Assembly (NCBI GenBank): GCA_947628395.1 | Contig: CANQZP010000067.1 | Coordinates: 1 to 6,791, forward strand | Direction of reading: 5' to 3' | Origin: an uncultured Clostridia bacterium | Lineage (GTDB): Bacteria > Bacillota > Clostridia > TANB77 > CAG-508 | Length of the DNA: 6,791 nt | Part shown: in pieces, positions 1 through 5,466 of the stretch | Layout: each line of letters starts with the position of its first letter | How positions within the stretch are numbered: the first letter of the stretch is position 1 | Notes under the pieces: generated by a model | Told to the model about the DNA's origin: nothing | Database searches by the model: none | What the model saw: only the letters and a program-made list of their open reading frames with translations | Program-made: the position numbers and the translations under genes

Positions 1-5
1 AGGGT

Positions 6-31
6 GTAGGGGCAGGCCTTGTGTCTGCCCG
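6..31 (+). repeat. short GC-rich hairpin repeat, left-edge copy
   Basis: The segment begins GTAGGGGC and ends GCCCG. GGGCAG at 10-15 pairs with CTGCCC at 25-30, leaving a loop of about nine bases that a G-T pair can shorten. It stands out as GC-rich in an AT-rich window. A sequence with the same outer boxes but a different hairpin body lies at the opposite end of the window on the other strand (6766-6791). Short dispersed hairpins of this GTAGGGGC...GCCCG form are, from memory, common in Clostridia genomes; I could not check copy number. It is continuous, in frame, with the first gene. Confidence 0.65.
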
Positions 32-1931
32 AAAAGAAAGAGGTATTACTTTAATTGCTTTAGTTATTACAATTATTGTTTTGTTAATTCTTGCTGGTGT
101 GACAATAGCAATGGTGGTTGGTGATAATGGAATTTTAACTAGAGCAAAAGAGGCTAAATTTAAGGAAGCACTTGGAGAGTATAAAGAAGAATTATCTATA
201 TATAAAGCAGGAGAAGCAATAGATATAGATGGAATGAATGAAGATGCAGAGAAAAAGCCATCTTATGCAGATAATGATAATTTAATAGATGGAGAAATAA
301 CAGAAGGAGATATAGGTCAAATAATAAAAAGTATAAAAGATGAACATAAGGAAAAATTTATAATATTATATGGAACTCTTTATACAACAGATAAAGCAAC
401 AGAGCAAGAACAGAAATGGGCGAAAGAAATGGATATAGAATATTATCCATTAAATGTAGCAGTAAAAGATGGAAATGTAGTATTAGAATGTACAAAAGAA
501 AATGTAGAACAGTTAATGGATGGTGATACATTAGTAATTCCAGGAATAATAACAGAAATAGAAGAAGGAACATTTAGTGGAGTAAATGCGAAAAAAATAG
601 TAATTCCAGGTTCAGTAAAAACAATAGGTAAAAATGCATTTTCAAATAATACTACATTAGAAGAAGTAATAATAGAAGAGGGAGTAAAAACTATTAGAGA
701 AAGAGCTTTTAGAGGCTGCAGTAGCTTAAGAAAAGTAGAAATGCAAGGAGATACAGTGGAAAACATATATGATGGTGCTTTTGCTAGATGTTTTGCTTTA
801 ACTAATATTATAATTTCAAATTCTATAAAAGTATTAAATTATGCTGTACTGCAAGAATGTCCTCTAAATGAAAATTTTAAATTACCTGAAAATTTAGAAA
901 CATTAAGATATCAAAATTTCCAATATTCTAATATTAAAACTTTAAAATTCCCAGCTTCTCTAAAAAATATAGAAATGGCTAATAATGTTTCTAATAATTT
1001 AATTAATATTGATACATCAGAAAATGAGTATTTTGATTTTGATGAAAAAAGTAAAGTATTATACAATGCAGATAGAAGTGTTTTATATTGTGCATTGTCA
1101 AATATCGAAAATGTTGATATAGCAAACACTGTAACTGTAATAGAAGATGGTGCGTTTAAAATGTGTAAATTACTAAAAAAAGTAAAAATACCAGAATTGG
1201 TAACAACTATAAATGGTGATATATGGAATGCTGCAATAGAAAATATAGAAGTAGATGAAAAAAATAAAACATTTAAGTCAAGCAGTAAAGGAGATTTATT
1301 AAGTAAAGATGGTATGTCATTATATAGAAATGTACAGAAAGGTACAGTAACAGTTGAAGATGGTGTAGAAACAATAAAAAGTGGAGCATTTGGAAGTGGA
1401 ATAACTGAAATAATTCTACCAAATAGTTATAAAAAAGCAGACGGATGGCAGGTATTTCCTGTATTGAATAGTCTAACTTTACCAGAAAATGTTAGTGATT
1501 TTGATAAAAGTGCATATGCAAACATTAAACAAATAAAAGTGTCAGAGAATAATAAGAATTTAAAAATGTCTTCTGATAATAATTATTTATTAAGCAGTGA
1601 TGGAAAAATATTATATTGGGTAAAAAATGATTTAGAAACAATTGATATACCTGAAGGTACACAAGAAATACATCTATATGCCTTATATTGTTGTTCTTCT
1701 ACAAATGATTTATCAATACCTGAAGGAGTTAATAAAATTGGGAAAACTGCCTTTAGCGGAACAGGATTTAAAACTGTAGTAATTCCTAGTAGTATACAAA
1801 GTATTGATTCTAAAGCATTTGATGGGGCAAATAATTTAACAAGTATAATAATACACAAATCAAAAGATAGTATTCCTGGAAGTCCATGGGGAGCTTCGGG
1901 AGGAAAAAAGATAATAACATGGGATAGTTAA
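21..1931 (+). CDS. prepilin-like N-terminus fused to BspA-type leucine-rich repeat protein
   Basis: A 636-residue protein, not matched to a named gene. Residues 4-8 (RKERG) followed by the hydrophobic stretch 9-33 (ITLIALVITIIVLLILAG...) form a type III/prepilin signal: a peptidase would cut after Gly8. The usual Glu at +5 of the mature protein is Ala13. A charged, helical linker follows (about 40-75), then a spacer domain (about 80-160). BspA-like LRR_5 repeats run from about 165 to the end, with units such as IPGSVKTIGKNAF and IPEGVNKIGKTAF. The C-terminus SPWGA...ITW is a typical BspA cap. Three longer units start near residues 329, 408 and 504. By family, it is likely anchored or assembled at the cell surface and binds host or matrix ligands; that is inference. 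The start is uncertain: GTG at 21 has AGGGG at 8-12 in front, but that is repeat sequence, and the frame stays open to the window edge (GVGAGLVSARKERG), so the gene may begin outside. A terminator follows 16 bases after the stop. Confidence 0.85.
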   Translation: MSARKERGITLIALVITIIVLLILAGVTIAMVVGDNGILTRAKEAKFKEALGEYKEELSIYKAGEAIDIDGMNEDAEKKPSYADNDNLIDGEITEGDIGQIIKSIKDEHKEKFIILYGTLYTTDKATEQEQKWAKEMDIEYYPLNVAVKDGNVVLECTKENVEQLMDGDTLVIPGIITEIEEGTFSGVNAKKIVIPGSVKTIGKNAFSNNTTLEEVIIEEGVKTIRERAFRGCSSLRKVEMQGDTVENIYDGAFARCFALTNIIISNSIKVLNYAVLQECPLNENFKLPENLETLRYQNFQYSNIKTLKFPASLKNIEMANNVSNNLINIDTSENEYFDFDEKSKVLYNADRSVLYCALSNIENVDIANTVTVIEDGAFKMCKLLKKVKIPELVTTINGDIWNAAIENIEVDEKNKTFKSSSKGDLLSKDGMSLYRNVQKGTVTVEDGVETIKSGAFGSGITEIILPNSYKKADGWQVFPVLNSLTLPENVSDFDKSAYANIKQIKVSENNKNLKMSSDNNYLLSSDGKILYWVKNDLETIDIPEGTQEIHLYALYCCSSTNDLSIPEGVNKIGKTAFSGTGFKTVVIPSSIQSIDSKAFDGANNLTSIIIHKSKDSIPGSPWGASGGKKIITWDS

Positions 1932-1946
1932 AAATTAAAATTTAAT

Positions 1947-1987
1947 AAAAAGCTATGTAGATATTAAAAAATTTACATGGCTTTTTT
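1947..1987 (+). terminator. intrinsic terminator of the prepilin-LRR gene
   Basis: AAAAAGCTATGTA (1947-1959) pairs with TACATGGCTTTTT (1974-1986) over 13 positions with one T-G wobble. The loop is 14 bases, and the T tract runs through 1982-1987. It starts 16 bases after the stop codon and separates this gene from the aspS promoter. The stem is AT-rich and the loop large, so efficiency may be moderate. Confidence 0.75.
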
Positions 1988-2019
1988 AATTAAAAATTGA
2001 TGATGAATTTAAAAATTTA

Positions 2020-2048
2020 TTGCAAATTCTTTGTAAATGATATATAAT
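2020..2048 (+). promoter_or_regulatory. sigma-A-type promoter of aspS
   Basis: The -35 box TTGCAA (2020-2025) and the -10 box TATAAT (2043-2048) are separated by 17 bases. Transcription would start near 2055, leaving a leader of only about 25 bases, so there is no room for a T-box or other leader riboswitch. The ribosome binding site AAGGGGAG (2066-2073) lies 7 bases before the ATG at 2081. Confidence 0.8.
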
Positions 2049-2080
2049 CGCTCTAGCTAATTTAGAAGGGGAGATAATAG

Positions 2081-3847
2081 ATGAACGAATATAGAACTTA
2101 TAATTGTGGTGAGTTACGTATTAATAATGTAGGTGAAAATGTAAAACTTGCTGGTTGGGTACAAAAAATTAGAAATTTGGGTAGTATGATTTTTATTGAT
2201 TTAAGAGATGAATTTGGTATTACTCAAATTATTATTTCTGACAAAGATTCTTTTGAGGATAAACTTTCTAATATAAATACAGAGTGTACAATTTCTATTG
2301 AAGGTGAAGTTTCTGAAAGGAGTAATAAAAATAAAGAAATTCCTACTGGTGATATTGAAATTGTTGCTAAAGATATTGTTATTTTAGGAAAATGCAAAAA
2401 CGTTCTTCCTTTTGAAATAAATAAAAAAGACCAAACAGTAAGAGAAGATTTAAGATTAGAATATAGATTTTTAGATTTGAGAAATGAAAAGATTCATAAT
2501 AATATACTTCTTAGATCTAGAATTTTGAAGACTTTGAGAGATGAGATGGATGCTTTAGGATTTACTGAAATTCAAACACCTATACTTGCAAATTCTTCTC
2601 CAGAAGGAGCTAGAGATTTTTTAGTTCCAAGTAGACTTCATCCTGGAGAGTTTTATGCTCTTCCTCAAGCGCCTCAACAATTTAAACAATTACTTATGAT
2701 TTCAGGTTTTGATAAATATTATCAAATTGCACCTTGCTTTAGAGATGAAGACCCTAGAGCTGATAGGTCTCCAGGTGAGTTCTATCAGTTAGATTATGAA
2801 ATGAGTTTTGCAACTCAAGAAGATGTTTTTAAAGTTGCAGAACAAGTAATTCCTAATACATTTAAAAAGAATAGTGATAAGAAAGTAGAGGAAGCTCCAT
2901 TTGTTCGTATTCCATTTAAAGAAGCAATGGAAAAGTATGGTACAGATAAGCCTGATTTAAGAAATCCTATTATTATTTCAGATTTAACAGAAGTATTTAA
3001 AGATACTGAATTTAATGCCTTCAAAGGAAAAACTATTAAAGCTATTTGTACATATAACATGGAAGAAAAGCCTAGAAAGTTCTTTGATCAAATGTCTGAA
3101 TTTGCTGTAGAAGAATTAGGAGCAAAGGGATTAGCTTGGGTTAAAGTAGATGGAGATAATAATTTGACAGGTGGAATTTCTAAGTTTATAACTGATAAGC
3201 AAAAAGAAGAGATTATTAAAATAATGGATGCTAAAGAAAATTCAGCAATATTCTTTATTGCTGATGAATTTGAAAAAGCTCAAAAAATTGCAGGTGGTGT
3301 TAGAATTGAGCTTGGAAATAGATTAGATTTATTAGAAAAAGATGTGTTTAAGTTTGCCTGGATAGTTGATTTTCCTATGTATGAATTATCTGATGAAGGA
3401 ACAATTGATTTTAATCATAATCCATTTTCAATGCCACAAGGTGGATTAGATAGTTTATTAAACAAAGATCCATTAGATATATATGCTTATCAATATGATT
3501 TAGTTTGTAACGGATATGAAATTGCTTCTGGTGCAGTCAGAAATCATGACCAAGATATAATGATAAAAGCTTTTGAAATTGCTGGTTATACAGAGGAGAC
3601 TATTAAAGAAAAGTTTGGTGCATTATACAATGCCTTTAGTTATGGTACACCTCCTCATGCTGGTGCTGCTCCAGGTGTTGATAGAATTGTTATGCTTATT
3701 GCTGGTGAGGATAATATAAGGGAGGTGATTGCTTTCCCTAAAAATAAAAAGGCTCGTGATGTGCTTATGGGTGCGCCTTCTAAGGTTTCTGAAGAACAAT
3801 TAAAAGATGTGCATATAAGGTTAGATTTAGAAAACGATGTTAGATAA
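2081..3847 (+). CDS. aspS: aspartyl-tRNA synthetase (bacterial type, with GAD insertion)
   Basis: Charges tRNA-Asp with aspartate using ATP in the cytoplasm. It has 588 residues, the normal bacterial length. An N-terminal OB-fold anticodon-binding domain (about 1-105, GWVQKIRNLGSMIFIDLRD) is followed by the class II catalytic core. Motif 1 is near FTEIQTPIL (161-169), motif 2 is FRDEDPRADRSPGEF (220-234), and motif 3 is GAAPGVDRIVML (528-539). The bacterial GAD insertion lies at about 290-420, and the NHNPFSMP stretch (445-452) matches the HHPFT region. Leu33 in RNLGS matches the E. coli RDLGS, a position linked to tRNA-Asp discrimination, so I infer a discriminating enzyme. Motif 2 is odd: SPGEFYQLD, one residue longer than the QPEFTQID of E. 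coli and Bacillus, resembling forms I recall from Alphaproteobacteria. The start is fixed by a ribosome binding site 7 bases upstream. No hisS neighbour is present, unlike many Bacillota. Confidence 0.96.
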   Translation: MNEYRTYNCGELRINNVGENVKLAGWVQKIRNLGSMIFIDLRDEFGITQIIISDKDSFEDKLSNINTECTISIEGEVSERSNKNKEIPTGDIEIVAKDIVILGKCKNVLPFEINKKDQTVREDLRLEYRFLDLRNEKIHNNILLRSRILKTLRDEMDALGFTEIQTPILANSSPEGARDFLVPSRLHPGEFYALPQAPQQFKQLLMISGFDKYYQIAPCFRDEDPRADRSPGEFYQLDYEMSFATQEDVFKVAEQVIPNTFKKNSDKKVEEAPFVRIPFKEAMEKYGTDKPDLRNPIIISDLTEVFKDTEFNAFKGKTIKAICTYNMEEKPRKFFDQMSEFAVEELGAKGLAWVKVDGDNNLTGGISKFITDKQKEEIIKIMDAKENSAIFFIADEFEKAQKIAGGVRIELGNRLDLLEKDVFKFAWIVDFPMYELSDEGTIDFNHNPFSMPQGGLDSLLNKDPLDIYAYQYDLVCNGYEIASGAVRNHDQDIMIKAFEIAGYTEETIKEKFGALYNAFSYGTPPHAGAAPGVDRIVMLIAGEDNIREVIAFPKNKKARDVLMGAPSKVSEEQLKDVHIRLDLENDVR

Positions 3848-3857
3848 AAGAGCGCGA

Positions 3858-3984
3858 GGGAGAGCTTCTATATTTTTTATACGAGCCGCTCGGGGGGACC
3901 GATGAGCGCTGTTACATACGTTAGTATGGTTACAGCGCCATTGGGATAAGGTGAGTAAAAAAATATAGACTCTCCCGGGAGCGG
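3858..3984 (+). ncRNA. candidate structured RNA element with possible pseudoknot, unassigned
   Basis: GGGAGAG (3858-3864) pairs with CTCTCCC (3970-3976). After a small internal loop (CTT against A), CTATATTTTTT (3868-3878) pairs perfectly with AAAAAATATAG (3958-3968). This 18-bp helix encloses two hairpins. The first is CGAG/CTCG (3882-3885 with 3889-3892). The second is long: 3899-3904 with 3939-3944, a bulged A3905, 3906-3912 with 3932-3938, and 3915-3919 with 3924-3928, capped by GTTA. CCGCTC (3886-3891) is also complementary to GAGCGG (3979-3984) outside the main helix, which would give a pseudoknot. The GC content is far above the surroundings. It lies 10 bases after aspS and 35 before fprA. 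I see no match to T-box, FMN, TPP, SAM, cobalamin, M-box, yybP or hammerhead cores. It could be a leader element of fprA, a processed small RNA, or a dispersed repeat. The strand is inferred from the neighbours. Confidence 0.55.
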
Positions 3985-3992
3985 AAAATTTT

Positions 3993-4007
3993 ACATATTT
4001 ATTATAA
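3993..4007 (+). promoter_or_regulatory. weak PerR-box-like sequence before fprA
   Basis: ACATATTTATTATAA agrees with the Bacillus PerR box TTATAATTATTATAA at 12 of 15 positions; the right half is perfect and the left half has the three mismatches. It sits directly before the fprA ribosome binding site AAAGGAG (4006-4012). PerR control of fprA-type genes is known in Clostridium acetobutylicum. In such AT-rich sequence a match of this quality can arise by chance, and I see no convincing -35/-10 pair around it. Confidence 0.25.
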
Positions 4008-4019
4008 AGGAGAATAAAA

Positions 4020-5183
4020 ATGAAAGATGTTAAAATATCAGATTCAGTAATATATGTAGGAGTTGATGATAAAACTATTGATTTATTTGAAAGCCAATAC
4101 GTTGTTCCAAATGGCGTTTCATATAACTCTTACATAATAAAAGATGAAAAAATCGTCTTAATGGATACAGTTGATAAAAGAGCAACTGATGAGTGGCTAG
4201 AAAATATAAATAAAGTATTAGGAGAAGAAAAAATTGACTATTTAGTAGTCTCACATCTTGAACCAGATCACGCATATAATATAAAATTAATATGTGAAAA
4301 ATATCCTAATATGATTGTTGTAGGAAATAAAAAGACTTTTGATATGTTTCCACAATTTTTTGATACAGATATAGAAAATAGAAAATTAGTTGTATCAGAA
4401 GGAGAGACATTAAATGTCGGAACTCATACATTACAGTTTTTCATGGCTCCTATGGTTCATTGGCCAGAAGTAATGGTAACTTATGAACAAAGCGAAAAGA
4501 TTCTATTTTCTGCTGATGGATTCGGAAAATTTGGAGCTTTAGATACTGATGAAGATTGGACTTGCGAAGCTAGAAGATATTATATAAATATTGTAGGAAA
4601 ATATGGTGCTCAAGTACAACAATTATTAAAAAAAGCTGCTACTCTAGATATTAAAATGATTTGTCCACTTCATGGACCTATATTAAAAGAAAATTTAGAA
4701 TTTTATATAAATAAATATGATATATGGAGTAGTTATAGACCAGAAGATGATGGTGTTTTAATAGCATATAATTCTATACATGGTAATACAGAAAAAGCAG
4801 TTAAAAAATTAGCTGAAATTTTAGAAGAAAAAGGAGCTAAAAAAGTAGTTTTAAGTGATTTAGCAAGAGATGATATGGCTGAAACTATCGAAGATGCTTT
4901 TAGATATGATAAAATGATAGTAGCATCACCAACTTATGATGCAGGATTATTCCCATATATGGAGAAATTTTTAAGACATTTGAAGCATAAGAATTATCAA
5001 AATAGAAAAGTTGGAATAATTGAAAATGGTTCTTGGGCTCCAATGGCAGGAAAACTAATGAATGAATTAATTGGAAGTTTAAAAGATATAACTATTTGTA
5101 ATCCTGTTATTACTATAAAATCTACAATGAATGATGAAACTATAAAACAATTCGAAGAATTAGCTGATAATATTTTAAAATAG
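4020..5183 (+). CDS. fprA: A-type flavoprotein (flavodiiron protein), O2/NO reductase
   Basis: A cytoplasmic enzyme that reduces O2 to water (or NO to N2O) with electrons from rubredoxin. It protects anaerobes from oxygen. The 387 residues are close to the usual 390-400. The N-terminal metallo-beta-lactamase-like domain (about 1-240) carries the di-iron ligand motif HLEPDH (79-84: His79, Glu81, Asp83, His84), plus His147 in MVHWPE, Asp166 in SADGFGKFG and His218 in PLHGP. The C-terminal flavodoxin-like domain (about 245-387) begins VLIAYNSIHGNTEKA, whose NSIHGNT segment (251-257) is the FMN phosphate loop. SPTYDAGLFPYM and NGSWAPMAGK are further typical FMN-side segments. No extra rubredoxin or flavin reductase domain is fused; the rubredoxin is the next gene, 14 bases downstream. 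The ATG follows AAAGGAG by 7 bases. No clear promoter lies between aspS and this gene, so it may be read from aspS through the structured element. Confidence 0.95.
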   Translation: MKDVKISDSVIYVGVDDKTIDLFESQYVVPNGVSYNSYIIKDEKIVLMDTVDKRATDEWLENINKVLGEEKIDYLVVSHLEPDHAYNIKLICEKYPNMIVVGNKKTFDMFPQFFDTDIENRKLVVSEGETLNVGTHTLQFFMAPMVHWPEVMVTYEQSEKILFSADGFGKFGALDTDEDWTCEARRYYINIVGKYGAQVQQLLKKAATLDIKMICPLHGPILKENLEFYINKYDIWSSYRPEDDGVLIAYNSIHGNTEKAVKKLAEILEEKGAKKVVLSDLARDDMAETIEDAFRYDKMIVASPTYDAGLFPYMEKFLRHLKHKNYQNRKVGIIENGSWAPMAGKLMNELIGSLKDITICNPVITIKSTMNDETIKQFEELADNILK

Positions 5184-5190
5184 GAGGTGA
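5182..5190 (+). promoter_or_regulatory. strong ribosome binding site of rubredoxin
   Basis: AGGAGGTGA is a near-perfect complement of the 16S rRNA tail. It overlaps the fprA stop codon (TAG 5181-5183) and ends 7 bases before the rubredoxin ATG. This fixes the start of the small gene and makes translational coupling with fprA likely, probably with more rubredoxin made than flavoprotein. Confidence 0.85.
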
Positions 5191-5197
5191 AAGAAGA

Positions 5198-5338
5198 ATG
5201 GGAAAATATGAATGTACAGTATGTGGTTACATATATGATGAAGCTGCTGAAGGTGTAAAATTTGAAGATTTACCAGATGATTGGGTATGTCCACTTTGTG
5301 GAGTTGGAAAAGATATGTTTACAAAAGTAGAAGAATAA
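5198..5338 (+). CDS. rubredoxin, short-loop form (46 residues)
   Basis: A small one-iron electron carrier in the cytoplasm, the expected donor to the flavodiiron protein encoded just upstream. The 46-residue protein has the two CxxC iron-binding knuckles: CTVCGYIYD (Cys6, Cys9) and CPLCGVGKDMF (Cys31, Cys34). LPDDWVCP is the classic rubredoxin core. It is shorter than the usual 52-54 residues because the loop between YIYD and the FEDLPDDW segment is reduced to EAAEGVK. A similar natural loop deletion is known in the 45-residue rubredoxin of Desulfovibrio desulfuricans, so the protein is expected to fold. It forms an operon with fprA and is followed by a strong terminator 12 bases after the stop. 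Confidence 0.96.
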   Translation: MGKYECTVCGYIYDEAAEGVKFEDLPDDWVCPLCGVGKDMFTKVEE

Positions 5339-5349
5339 ATAAATTTATA

Positions 5350-5385
5350 TAGAAAAAGGCAATTGATTATAATTGCCTTTTTCTA
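5350..5385 (+). terminator. strong intrinsic terminator after fprA-rubredoxin
   Basis: AGAAAAAGGCAATT (5351-5364) pairs perfectly with AATTGCCTTTTTCT (5371-5384), extended by a T-A pair at 5350/5385. The loop is GATTAT. The A-rich left arm and T-rich right arm make it able to act in both directions. It isolates the fprA unit from the next gene. Confidence 0.9.
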
Positions 5386-5411
5386 ATGGTTATAGCGTAT
5401 AAAAAATTATA

Positions 5412-5440
5412 TTGACTTAAAAAATTAGTAGATATATAAT
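5412..5440 (+). promoter_or_regulatory. sigma-A-type promoter of the M29 aminopeptidase gene
   Basis: The -35 box TTGACT (5412-5417) and the -10 box TATAAT (5435-5440) are separated by 17 bases. Transcription would start near 5447. The ribosome binding site AAGGAGG (5451-5457) is therefore very close to the 5' end of the mRNA and lies 9 bases before the ATG at 5467. Confidence 0.85.
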
Positions 5441-5466
5441 AAATTTGCAAAAGGAGGAAAGGAAAA

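Noticed and set aside
358..1858. Minus-strand open frames inside the LRR gene
   Set aside because: They lack ribosome binding sites, have low-complexity Leu/Phe-rich translations and lie opposite a clearly coding frame; they are shadows. The same holds for those opposite aspS and fprA.
2049..2080. T-box leader for aspS
   Set aside because: Only about 25 bases lie between the predicted transcription start and the ATG, far too short.
3899..3944. Hammerhead ribozyme (CCGATGAG resembles the CTGATGA core)
   Set aside because: There is no GAAA core after the following stem, and no stem I/III arrangement with a cleavage triplet.
3858..3976. Terminal inverted repeats of a miniature transposable element (MITE), flanked by GAGCG direct repeats
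   Set aside because: The 119-base element does have imperfect inverted ends and GAGCG near both sides. However, the direct repeats are separated from the ends by three and two unmatched bases, and a GAGCG target is unlikely in this AT-rich sequence. The nested internal hairpins fit an RNA fold better. Kept only as an alternative.
3977..3996. Intrinsic terminator of aspS
   Set aside because: The GC-rich end of the element is followed by AAAATTTT rather than a T run, and no compact hairpin directly precedes a T tract.
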